Source: Misgurnus anguillicaudatus (taxonomy: Eukaryota > Chordata > Actinopteri > Cypriniformes > Cobitidae). From it: a stretch of 64,000 bases of DNA. The stretch covers positions 31,242,001 to 31,306,000 of the forward strand of contig NC_073352.2 of NCBI RefSeq assembly GCF_027580225.2, in the 5' to 3' direction. The notes beneath the pieces were generated by a model, which was given only the letters and a program-made list of their open reading frames with translations, was not told the DNA's origin and made no database searches. The position numbers and the translations under genes are program-made. This document shows, piece after piece, positions 35,893-46,956 of this stretch (its first letter is position 1; the number at the start of each line of letters is the position of its first letter).

Positions 35893-37380
35893 AGGGCCCT
35901 ATTTTAACGATCTAAGCGCATTGTCTAAAGTGCACGGCGCACGGTCTAAATGGGGGTGTCCGATGCCACTTTTGCTAATTTAACGACGGGAAAAAAGGTT
36001 TGTGTGCCGAGCGCATGTTCATATTTTCCTAATGAGTAATGCGTGTGTTTTGGGTGTAACGTGCAATAAACCAATGAGAGTCTTATCTCTCATCCCCTTT
36101 AAAAGCTAGTTGTGCTGGTGCTATGTCTAATCCCTATTTATATGACGGACTTTGTAATCTGAAAAACTATGCGGAGGAAGAAGATCCCCATTTTAAGAAT
36201 AATGTAAAAAAAAAATTTATTTTCATTTTTTATTGAAATTTTAATTTTTTTGGATTAAAACCTTTAAAAGACGTTTTCTTTCAGTCATAGAAGTACAAAT
36301 AGCAGGCTTTTAATTTCTGTAAATGTATTGATATCCTACACAATCATTGTAATCTCATAAAATAATTTGCAAATATGCAAGAAAAGGTTTGTACTTTAAA
36401 AATACAAACAAGAGATAAAGAATTTACAAACGCGCGGAGAGCCGAAGCATTTCAGCACTCGGACAGCGCCATGGGATTTTTACAAATCATTACTTAAAAT
36501 ATTTTTTCATCTCACCATATCCACAGGTACAGAGTCATCATATACAATAAATCCGTAAGGTAGCATTTAAAAACATTTAAAAACAGATGCATTTGTTTAA
36601 AGCAAAGCATTTATTTACTTACCAGGCTACAGCTAAGCAGCTCTTTGCGTCTTCTAACGTCTCATAATAGGTCCTCATTTATGTCCAAGAGACTCAATAA
36701 TAATATTTTACATTCAATCCTTGAATATTTCATATTTAAAAACGTTTTTGTGCTGCTGCGCATTCATGTATGTGACAAGCAAACCCGCGTTGTCGTCCCA
36801 TTTATACTGCCCTCCAAAGGCTAAGTGCAGTATCTACGCAAACACTGAAACTGAGAAAAATGGTTTTAAAGTTTTTTACACCAGCCAGTCAAACATGTTA
36901 CTGCAATTTTGGCACACACATTTCTCTGAAATGGGACAAAATTTAACCAGGAGACTTTGTCACAAGACACAACAGATCTCACAAAGCCCATTTTAACCCT
37001 TAACTCAATTTTGACCAAATGCGTAGTTACTGCGCTTTCGCTTTGTAGGGCAGTATAGGCGCATAATTTTTTTTTTATTTGCTCTTTAAATAACAAAAAA
37101 CATATTGCGCCATTGACTTTAGACTTTAGACCAGGTTTTTCGTGGTCAATGGCGTAGTCTATTTTAGTTGCCTAAAAAAATAGCAACGCGCCAACAATGC
37201 ACCTGAACACACCTCGTTTTCAGACCAGAACGCCCATGGGCACAAAAGTGGGCGAAATGCATTTGCTATTTAAACAACGTGGAGCTAAACGTGAAAATGA
37301 TAATTGCGCAGGGTTGAAACTAGCAAAAGACACTTGTGTTGCGCATTGCGCTGCATTGCGCCGGGTGTATGATAGAGCCC
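35893..37380. mobile_element. PIF/Harbinger-like element, TSD TAA
   Basis: The left end AGGGCCCTATTTTAACGATC and the right end (TGATAGAGCCC) are flanked by TAA on both sides (35890-35892, 37381-37383). The subterminal GCGCA-rich words (GCGCATTGTCTAAAGTGC; CATTGCGCCGGGTGTATG) match a Harbinger-type repeat I recognise from fish. It is 1.49 kb, AT-rich in the middle, with no intact transposase. Confidence 0.75.
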
Positions 37381-37434
37381 TAAATTTGTAAAATCACACT
37401 AAAAATGCTGGGTTATTTTCAACCCAGTGCTGGG

Positions 37435-38635
37435 TTAAAGGGCACCTATTATGGCGTTTTTACAAGATGTAATATCAGTCTCAGGTGTGCCAAGAATGTG
37501 TCTGTGAAGTTTCAGCTCAAAATATCCCACAGATTATTTATTATAGCATGCCCAAAATGCCCCATTTGGATGGGATCAAAAACGCGCTGTTTTAATGTCT
37601 GTACCTTTAAATGCAAATGAGCTACAGCTCCTCACTTCCTTACAAACAGATATTGAGCGCTTTCAGTTAAATAGATCTGATTAATATTCTGAGACAATAG
37701 CATCTAGTGGACAGAGTTCAACTCACTGAGGGTGGAAACTTTGATCATTCGGGACTGTTAGTGGGCAGGGCTTTATCAGTGTGACCTCACATTGATAAGA
37801 GAATCAAAACGGCATGTCTAATGAGACCGCTTTGGTTTAATAGGGATTAAAAAACAAGAAGCACATGGATTTTTTTCATTGTAGGGTGGTTGTGTTCACA
37901 CACTGTCAACACACTAGCCTGGCTAACACCAGACCAGTCAAATAGAGAATGAGACGTGGTCTGGGAACCATATGCTCATTTTCTCTTATTTGAGGCGTGG
38001 TTTACGAATGCTCAGAGCCATTTATTGGGGCTATGAATGTCTATCAAATGCGTCTGTACGTAGCTCATAACCAATCGTTACAATTATACCAGATGACGTA
38101 TGTAGAGCGACAATAATTCAAACGTAAACGACGTTTATCAATACATGTGCACACAGCTGAAAGCTATGCAACTAAACCGGTAGCTGTGTAAATTGTATTG
38201 AAAAGCAACACATTTTAGTGGCACTGTGACAACCACAGTACAGGCACAATGAGGCAGGTTGGTCCTACAAAACTCCGTGGCTATCATGTCTTGCCATATC
38301 CTTCTATGAAATAGTTTAACGCCAAAAGTTGCTCTTTTTTAAATAAAGTTGCGTTCAAAACTACTTAGAACACTATCTAAGGCAGCATTGAAAAGTAACT
38401 TCATGTCTGTTGGCGCGTTATAACAAATAACAAAACTGCTTCAGTGCGTCGCATAGACGTCGTCATCGTCTTGCTGCCCCCTCCCCGTTCTGTGATTGGT
38501 TACCTATTTCAGGGGCATAAAATGGCCATAGTTTCCATTCTAGACTTGCAGCGTGAATAAATTTGCACGCAGGCAGCATGAGGAAACCCAGGCTACCAAC
38601 ACACAGTATATCCAAACATAATAGGTGCCCTTTAA
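37435..38635. mobile_element. Middle layer: TTAAAGGGCACCTATTATG MITE
   Basis: The ends are TTAAAGGGCACCTATTATG and CATAATAGGTGCCCTTTAA, exact inverses, with TTAA at both sides. This is a familiar cyprinid MITE. It is split by the 37915-38596 insert. Confidence 0.85.
37915..38596. mobile_element. Inner layer: hAT-type element, TSD caacacac
   Basis: It starts TAGCCTGGCTAACACC and ends CCCAGGCTAC. Perfect 8-bp caacacac duplications sit at 37907-37914 and 38597-38604. It is the same family as 9935-10625, in the same orientation. Confidence 0.9.
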
Positions 38636-38875
38636 AAGGGACGAATCCGGCAGTTGGGTTAAATTAACCCAGAAAATGTTTGTATTTGAGCCAGCGATGG
38701 CTTGAAAATAACCCAGCTTTTTTTACATTGCAGTATGCGTTAATGTCTCATATCCTGACCTTACAAGGACAATCCTGGTTTTACAAGGCATATGTGCTGG
38801 CAATTCTCAAAAGAAATTAAATTCATTCCTTTCTTAGTCCTCATGTGACAATTCTCAAAAATATTTGTATCTGTT

Positions 38876-38950
38876 CTGTATGTAGCTCAGTTAGTAGAGT
38901 ATTGCATTAACAGCGCAAATGTTGAAGGTTCGATCCCAAAGAAACACACA
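38876..38950 (+). repeat. tRNA-derived SINE head
   Basis: TATGTAGCTCAGTTAGTAGA (box A region) and GAAGGTTCGATCCC (box B) are spaced as in a tRNA. The stem bases do not pair as in a functional tRNA and a SINE-like tail follows. Confidence 0.65.
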
Positions 38951-39908
38951 TGCTTAAAAAATATAGATAATTTTCCATTTTTAAGCACTTAATATCCTCA
39001 ATATCCTTTTAGCTGTCGACTCCAGAATCTGAACTTAAAAATACTTGAATCTTGAAACTGTAAGCAGTGACATCTCATGCTATATTATGCATACATTGTC
39101 AAAATATATACCTCATTGGGGCAGTACCCTTTAAAAAGATCTTATTATGAACCATTCGTTAAAGATATATACATATTTGGTACTAATATAAACTTCAAAG
39201 GGTAGAGCACCATTGACAGCTGAAGTACATATTTTGACAATTTTTTCTGATAGTTTACATGTGATGAAAATGTAAGAACACACACACATTTCACGCACAC
39301 ATAAAGCTTTATGAAATAAGGACAAAGAGCCCCCTGGAGTTACTCCATAATTTTGATTTAGTATTCCAGATATCCGCAAAGATGACTGTGGGATTACTAC
39401 TACGGCCTTGAGTATCTTGGAAAGGGTCTGATGGATGTCAAACTTTCCACACACTACCTGACAACTCGGCACAGGTAGTACAGTATCAGCTATTGCATTA
39501 ATACGTACAGGAGAAACAGATGCATGCCTGCAGTCAGCAGGACACTCAAGGACACGGTGTTTTCGTGAGTCCGCACAGCCTTTGGTTAACATAACCTAAC
39601 TCTGACACCTCGCCAGCAGCTTTTTTGTATGTAGGTCTGTCCAAATGAAACACAATTCTTCACCTTTTACTTAAGTTGTAGAGGAAGAGAGAAAACAAGG
39701 ACCTGTAGGGTCAGCTTGAGGTCCGCCAGCAAGCACAGAAAAAAAATAAGTTGGTTATTAGCTGAAAGACCATCTAGGATCACCATCAAACCATCTACAA
39801 GATGATGGTTCAACCACCTTTCAAGAATAAAAGAAAGTGCAGTCACCTTTTTTACACAAGCATTTAATTAAGATGTTGTTTGGATTTTCTCTCATTTACG
39901 CGTGAAGG

Positions 39909-39930
39909 CACACACACACACACACACACA
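39909..39930. repeat. (CA)n microsatellite
   Basis: A pure CA run of about 22 bp. Confidence 0.9.
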
Positions 39931-40527
39931 TTTCTGCTTACTCTGGAGAATAGAGATTGTGAAGCAGCCCTGAAAAACTCCAACAAAACAAACACACTAC
40001 AGACTCGCGCTGACATGAGTAAGGCTATTGAGTTCTATTGTCTTTGACAAGCGATATACTGAATATTCAACATACGGCTCTTGGTTTCTAGCCTCTGGTC
40101 CCAGATATGAATGTTAATATTGATAAAGGCAGAGGCCGTTTTCTTACACCTCAATTCTGCCACAGGTTTTTCTGGACCGTTGAACAAAAACAAGCTCTCT
40201 GAGAATGGGAAGCAAGCGCCGTTACCTGGGCCCCTGAGCGCTGCGCGCAACAACCGGGGCCGTTCTCTCTCAGATAAACTCCCACTGGGATAATGATTGG
40301 AATTTTTTAAAGAAATCTCCACATTTGCACTTCACGAAGCCGTGGGCAGTGCAACCAAAAACATGCAACGGCGAGAAGCTGACGAAATCTCGCATGCTAG
40401 CGCCAAAGCCGCAGACGGGCGGGTTATGAAAAGCACGGCATATGTATCGGCACAAGTCTGTTGTTTATGAATAGAGTCTTTTCATTAATCTGACTGCCTA
40501 AGAACATGGTACATTAAATCTGCATGC

Positions 40528-40577
40528 AGAGAGAGAGAAAGAGAGAAAGAGGGAGAAATAGAGAGAGAGAGAGAGAG
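40528..40577. repeat. (GA)n-rich microsatellite
   Basis: GA dinucleotides with occasional AAA or GGG interruptions. Confidence 0.85.
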
Positions 40578-40849
40578 GTGGATTAGCTCCAAAACACCCT
40601 GAAGGAAGTGGGGTGTACTGAACTGGAACAATCCAGTCTCCAGCCTGAGGGTGAGAAGCATGTGCAACAGAGTAAACACAAAGCTGCCTATTGCACGCCC
40701 CAAAACTCCACACCACCAAATTACCTGTGCAGGAAACAAGCACATCGCAATAGCTGGAGCCTAGAAACATCTGAATCTCTAAAGTCTCGATACGAATTTT
40801 AAAAAGTAATGGGACATAAAAATACACTCTTTTTCTCAGTAATAAAAAT

Positions 40850-41305
40850 TCACTCAACTATTACCTCAATCCCCGCCAGCCTTTTTTTAAAAAGTTGCCC
40901 ACCAGCATTTTTGGTGATTTTCACAAAATACATTCCAGGAAAATGCTTTTCTGTAAATATATAAAAAACAGTATATTTAAAATGAAACAACAGATCCTCT
41001 GCTTTTAAAGTAAGAAACAAACAAACACACTGGAAAATATTTGTGTCTTTCTATCTTCATTTGTTCTCTTTTATAACTTCATAAATATGGGTCGGTTTCT
41101 TCAAAAATACCAAATTTTGAGCACAAAGCTGAAATAATTGTATTTTTGTAAGGGAATTTTGTTAGAGATCAGATTCAGAATGATGAGCAAAACATATACA
41201 GAGTTTACAATGTTGTAGAATTAGCTTTAGTGTTTTATAAATTGGGTAAGAGCGCCCCCTAGTGGATAATAGCAGAAATATAGATTACTGTAAAAACTCG
41301 TCCAG
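40850..41305. repeat. CCCCGCCAGC fish repeat, uninterrupted copy
   Basis: It runs from AATCCCCGCCAGCC to the ACTGTAAAAACTCGTC end. The same sequence, interrupted, occurs at 43020-46240. It shares CCGCCAGCAT, GTGATTTTCACAAA and GTTAGAGATCAG. It supplies the empty sites for two insertions there. Confidence 0.75.
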
Positions 41306-43014
41306 AGTTCCCACAACTTAGTTAACTTCAAATTCAAGGACTTTCCAGGTCCAATAACCTCAAATTCAAGGACTAAATGTGGGGACACATTTCAAGTGGG
41401 AGCAAGGTAACATTGTGTTATCGTTTAAGATACATTGTTACAGTTCCCTTTCGAGGGAACTTACGGTGTGTCACTGCGGTGACACTTTGGGACGCTTCAA
41501 GGGGTAAGTGCGTCTGAATGTGTAGATCAAATTCAACCAATGGTGAGGCTTAACGACAAAGCCAGGGTGACACGGAAGCCAGGAAGTATATCGCTATCTG
41601 AAATATTGCCAAAGATGGCATTACTTTTCGGCACGCCCATTACTCTAAGCTGCAGCTGCCCCTGTCTCTTGTACATGGGGATGGGAGAGGTCCTCGGTTG
41701 AATTAAATACATGACCGTCTTTGAAATCCCAGCTTGATTTTACGAGAATTTGCACATATTTTACAAGTTGGCACATTCATATGAATTCGTACAAAATTTA
41801 TCGTACGATTATCATAAAAACCAACAATAACGAAAACCCAATGTCACAAAAAATTTACGAATGTGGTCGTACGAATTTATACGAATTAAAATAAATACGA
41901 ATTGCCATTAGATAATGTTGGAAATCCAGGATAAAGTCTGGAGATTTGGAGCATCAAAGTATGTTTTAATCACTGATTTCAATTTTAATGACATGATCTT
42001 ACTCAGTCAATTTTAAAGATATCAAGGTTTATTGTCACATAATGTACTTGACATTATATACAATATTTTTATGTAGAAAACAGTAAATCTAAAAAAATAC
42101 TTTAGCTGGGTTTTCACAGACTTGGTCACAACTTACCAAAACTTATAAAAAACATGTTGTATAAGTAAGTCATGCATTTCTTTCTTTGAAAAAAAAGCAT
42201 ATAACATATTACCCTCAAGACTACACTCAGGCTGGAGTGTGGTGAATAAAATGACTGACATATAAATAATGTGTTAGTGCAAATAAGATCATCTCTCAGT
42301 GTTGTTTATGGCTTCATTTCAAAGACAAACCTGCAGAAAAACTTCCAAACCAGCATGATATGTGACATTCAAACATTTTGATGGAACTATCATCCTGTTT
42401 TTTATTGCCCAAACCAGGCAAAAGCCTCAGAGAGGTTCCTATCACAGAAAGTGACATGTGATATTATCTCTGAGCATGACAGCGTCATAAAGAAACAGAG
42501 GATGGCTACCATCTGGATATTAAATTAAACTTTTATTGCTGGCGTGTGGTGTTGAAGAGCACCGCATTTCGGGAGACGGTACGGGACAAGGCATTGCTTT
42601 GGAACTTGTGTCCCTCAGCACATCAGAATCTGTCCTTCAGAGATATATAGCCTGATTCATCATTGACCTAAAGAGTGTCATTCTGTGCCACTATAGCAGC
42701 CCCAAAGAGTCTTGCAGCAATAATGCAAAAATATAGTAGCACCCCCAAACAAGAGCAGCAAAGCTTCTTTGTAAAACTTTGACGTGAAACTACAACTCGA
42801 TTAGTTGGGAAAGTAGTTGCATGATAAGTCGCACAAAAGAAGAAAAATTATTAGGCAGCAGTATTTGCATGCATGCTTGAGATGCTTTTCAACCCAAGAA
42901 GATCATTGATGCCCATAGGTGTACATTTCAGAGTTGGGAGGACAATAAACATTAACGCTCTGGGGTCAAAAAACGCATGGATCCTTTTTGACCAATTGTA
43001 TCTTCATTAAAGTG
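41306..43014. other. Fish repeat fragments and a GTACGAAT-rich palindrome
   Basis: ACAGTTCCCTTTCGAGGGAA at about 41450 opens a known cyprinid repeat whose end is missing. 41735-41905 is an imperfect inverted repeat of CGTACGA and TACGAATT words. The rest is AT-rich and unclassified. Confidence 0.45.
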
Positions 43015-43324
43015 GAATCAACTTAACTCATTCCCCGCCAACCTTTTTTGAAAAGTTGCCCGCCAGCATTTTTTGTGATTTTCACAAAGGTTTTACAAAA
43101 TGCCTTCCAGGAAATTTTTTATCTAAAAATATATAAACATACAAATATATCAAACGAGAGAACAGACCCTCTGCTTTAAAAAAAACAATAAAAAAACAAA
43201 CAAAATGGGAAAAAAACGTTTCATCCTATCTTTATTTTTTTCTGTTATAAACTCAAAAATACTTTAAAAATAAAAAATTTTGAGCAAAAAGCAGAAATAA
43301 TTTTTAGAATTTGTTAGAGATCAG

Positions 43325-44544
43325 GGCCCGTATGTATAAAGGCGCTCAGAGTAAAATTTTAGTTTTAACTGTGTCAAAATTTTAAGAATGACATAATTTT
43401 ACTTTTATTCCTAGACTTAAGAATAAGTTTGATTTATAAAGCCTCTAAAGTGTTAAGACTAGGTCTCAGCTCCTAAATTATTTAAGAGAGCTGGGGAGGT
43501 CTCTTAACCTAGTTAAGAGTACAAGAGGGCAGCAGAGAGGCGGAGATCATGCATTTTACAACAAAGAATGCGTTAGAATTACTTCAATTTAAATGTATTT
43601 CTATAGCACTCATGAAAAAAATATTGTTACATTGTTGCAGAGCAGAAAATTTACAAAAAAAAAAAACATGTTAGTAGTATATAGACAGTAGATCAGAATT
43701 AATATAACATGAAATATAAAGAGTATAGGGTTTTTATACAATGTATATTATATTACACAATATAATATACAGTATAAGATGTATATTAGTGAAACCAAGA
43801 ATTATTATGGGATTATCAAGACAGCAATGGTATATACTTAAATGTAAATAAATTTGAATAATATACACTGTAAAAAGTTAAAGTTGGATCAAATTATTAA
43901 TAATCCCTAAAAATGTATTGTTTTTTCAACTTAAATTTTCTCAGTTTAACTGAAATAATTAAAGTTAAAAATGTTTAAATATTTGGTGTTACCAGTTGAA
44001 GTAAGTTTTTTAAGGAGTTCCGCTTTTACATTTTACAGTTTATGATAGGTAAATAAAATACCATAAAATGTAGATGAAATCAACAAGATTGCAATGACAC
44101 CATTACATGTAAAGTGATATTAGAGTATACAACCCTGACCCAAAACATAATGTTAGCAATCAAAATGGTGCAAAATGGTTATTTGTAATATTGTTAAACA
44201 TTTGTTAAACATACAATTTTTAAATACTTATATAATTGTAATGTCTTCATGATTCATGAATGTATGGTGTCACATGCTGCTGTGACTGTATAACATTGCC
44301 TGCATTCTATTGGCTGATTTAGAGGTTAAGGGCGGCCATTTAGGTTGAAATCATTGTAGTCCTCAGTTTGTGGCACTTAAGTCAGCACTTAAGAATGAGT
44401 CTTACACTTTACTGAAAGTTGCTTTCAGCTCCTTTATCAATGTCTCCTATTCCCAGACTGCTCCTTCTCCTTACTAAGAATTTTTTGACACTTAAGTCAT
44501 AGCTAGCTTAAGAGCATTTCTGATATGTTTTATACATACGGGCC
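43325..44544. mobile_element. Harbinger-like element, TSD CAG
   Basis: The termini GGCCCGTATGTATAAA and TTTATACATACGGGCC (close inverses) are flanked by CAG at 43322-43324 and 44545-44547. The uninterrupted copy at about 41170 reads GATCAGATTCAG across the site with one CAG, confirming insertion. The interior is AT-rich and non-coding. It contains an ACACTGTAAAAAGTT MITE near 43865-44040. Confidence 0.75.
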
Positions 44545-44949
44545 CAGATTCAGAACGATTATCAAAAACATACACGGAGTGTAAAATTAACAAATCATTT
44601 TTTGCTTCAGTTTTTTATACAGGGAGTGCAGAATTATTAGGCAAGTTGTATTTTTGAGGATTACTGTTGTTATTGTACAACTACAGTGCTCTTGGTCAAT
44701 TCAAAATGTTAACAAACCCTCAAACCTGAACATTTAAGTAGTAAAAGTGAAATTTTGGCTTTATTAAGAGAATATTTCTATGCACATCATTATTAGGCAA
44801 CTATTAGTGTGCAGAATTATTAGGCAACTAAATGAAAAACAAAGATTTTACCATCTCACTTGTTTTTTTTCAACTGTTAAAGTGAGAATAATAAACAAAC
44901 TCTACATTTACAAAAAAAATAATAATAAAACAATAAAAAATAAAAAATA

Positions 44950-45428
44950 TATAGTCACAGTGACCAATATAGCCACCCTTCTTTTGGATAACAGTCACAA
45001 GCCTTCCATCCACGGATTTAGTCAGTTTCTTGATCTGGTCTGAACCAACATTTTGTGCAGCCACAACCACAGCCCCCCAGACACTGTTCAGAGAGGTGTA
45101 CGGCTTACCTTCACTGTAAATGTCCTGCTTAAGAAGGGATCAAAAGGTCTCAATAGGGTTTAAGTCAGGTGAAGAAGGGGGCCATGGCATTAGTTTTTCA
45201 CCTTTAGGGCATTTACTGGCCAGCCACTCAGTTGAGTGTTTTGATGCGTGTGCTGAAGCGTTGTCTTACATAAAAACGTCTTGTTGGGGGATGCGGATTT
45301 TTTCCTGTGCCACTGCTGGAAGAACGTGTCTTCTAAAAATTGGCAGTAGGTCTGAGAATTGTTTTTTTATTTCCATTTTCAACCCAAAAAGGTCCAACAA
45401 GCTCATGTTTAATAATACCTGTCTGTGC
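44950..45428 (-). pseudogene. Mariner transposase C-terminal half, minus copy
   Basis: Minus-strand translation gives family motifs in order: GIIKHELVGPFWVENG, a frame-broken FFQQW-like stretch, the region of the second catalytic Asp, PxxPDLNPIE-like DNA with an early stop, then SVWGAVVVAAQNVG and KGGYIGH. Several stops and frameshifts are present, so it cannot make a protein. It matches the plus copy, including shared lesions. Confidence 0.75.
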
Positions 45429-45436
45429 CTGCCTGC

Positions 45437-45826
45437 CTGTAATGTAGAAGACACTTTCTTCAAGCAGTGGTACAGGAAAAAGTCTGCATCTTTCAAGAAG
45501 ACTGATTATTTTGCAAGACAACGCTCCATCACATACATCACAAGCACTCCACTGCATGGCTGGCCAGTAAAGGCCCTAGAGATGAAAAACTAATGCCATG
45601 GCCCCCTTCTTTACCTGACTTAAACCCTATTGAGACCTTTTGATCCCTTCTTAAGCAGGACATTTACAGTGAAGGTAAACAGTACACCTCTCTGAACAGT
45701 GTCTGGGAGGCTGTGGTTGCGTCTGCACAAAATGTTGGTTCAGACCAGATCAAGAAACTGACTGAATCCGTGAATGGAAGGCTTGTGACTGTTATCGAAA
45801 AGAAAGGTGGCTATATTGGTCACTGA
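45437..45826 (+). pseudogene. Mariner transposase C-terminal half, plus copy
   Basis: It opens EDTFFKQWYRKKSASFKK, the segment before the second catalytic Asp in this family. It then continues out of frame through the LNPIE-like DNA and ends with a degenerate GGYIGH motif and TGA. It has stops and frameshifts. It is the mirror image of 44950-45428 with few differences. Confidence 0.75.
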
Positions 45827-46956
45827 GTCTATATATATATTTTTTTTTATTGTTTTATTAATTTTTTGTGTAGATGTAGAGTTTGTTTATTATTCTCACT
45901 TTAACAGTTGAAAAAAAACAAGTGAGATGGTGAAATCTTTGTTTTTCATTTAGTTGCCTAGTGGTTCTGCACACTGGTAGTTGCCCAGTGGTGATGTGCA
46001 TAGAAATATTCTCTTAATAAAGCCAAAATTTCACTTTTACTACTTAAATGTTCAGGTTTGAGGGTTTGTTAACATTTTGAATTGACCAAGAGCACTGTAG
46101 TTGTACAATAACAAAAGTAATCCTCAAAAATACAACTTGCCTAATAATTCTGCACTCCCTGTAAGTTGGGTATGCCGTCTAGTGGACAATCGTGGTATGA
46201 CAGATTGCCATAAATACTCATCAGTAACACGTTTTTTTTCAAGCAAATATTTTCTCTTAATTGACGAGATTACTTGTCAATGGTTAAAATACTTCATCAT
46301 TTATGATCATATAAAAACTGTGAAAGGTTTTGTATAGACCTTTTGCAAGTCGACGTCACAGTTACGCAGAGGTGTAAAGAGTAGCTGAAAGCCATACTTG
46401 AGTAAAAGTACAAATTCCTTACTGTAAAAATTACTCCACTACAAGTTACAAGTCACCAATTTAAATATGACTTGAGTAAAAGTATTAAAGTAACCCAATT
46501 TAAAAGTACTCAAGTATTTTTACTCGTACTGAATGTTGGCTCAAAGATGCACTAGTCCTCAACACAAAGAGACATTGTAGATCTGGGCAGTGAAAACTAA
46601 GAAAGTTTATTTATGAGGTTTTATTTCCTAATATAGAAAAGAAATCAAACTCCTCAAAATTTTGACCTGGCAGAACAAACACAGATTAAACATAGTCATA
46701 GTCTTTTGACAAAAATTGAATTAAGTTTTAGTCATATTTTTGTCATCTGAATTGATTTAGTTTTAGTCTAATTTTATTCAACTAAATGCCATGAGATTTT
46801 AGTCTAGAAATCTACATTCAATTTAATTTAAACCCATTTAATTTCAGTCTAGTGTCATTGTGTACTTGAATGTGCCATGCTGAAAAATATATAGCCTAAC
46901 TTTGTGATATAAATATATGGTAACACTTTACAATAAGGTTCATTAGTTAACATTAG

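Larger units (their letters stand above)
37395..38735. mobile_element. Outer layer of a three-element nest
   Basis: The left arm AATGCTGGGTTATTTTCAAC and the right arm, inverted, AGCTGGGTTATTTTCAAGCC are the ends of a CTGGGTT-type AT-rich MITE. The next element lies wholly inside it. Confidence 0.7.
38736..40829. other. Intergenic sequence with SINE, microsatellites and a low-repeat block
   Basis: It contains the SINE head listed separately, CA repeats at 39909-39930 and GA repeats at 40528-40577. The block 40080-40470 is repeat-free, with balanced composition and GC-rich patches, a candidate conserved element. No exon is seen. Confidence 0.35.
44620..46161. mobile_element. Palindromic mariner/Tc1 element, TA target site
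   Basis: It starts CAGGGAGTGCAGAATTATTA and ends TAATTCTGCACTCCCTG, each next to TA (44618-44619, 46162-46163). Instead of one transposase gene it holds the 3' half twice, head to head. The minus-strand half covers 44620 to about 45428 and the plus-strand half about 45437-46161. The 5' half and DNA-binding domain are absent. Confidence 0.85.
43020..46240. repeat. CCCCGCCAGC fish repeat carrying two insertions
   Basis: The second copy of the 40850-41305 repeat is interrupted at 43325-44544 and again at 44620-46161. The segments GAGATCAG, AGATTCAGAACGAT and TAAGTTGGG resume in order, as in the uninterrupted copy. Confidence 0.75.
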
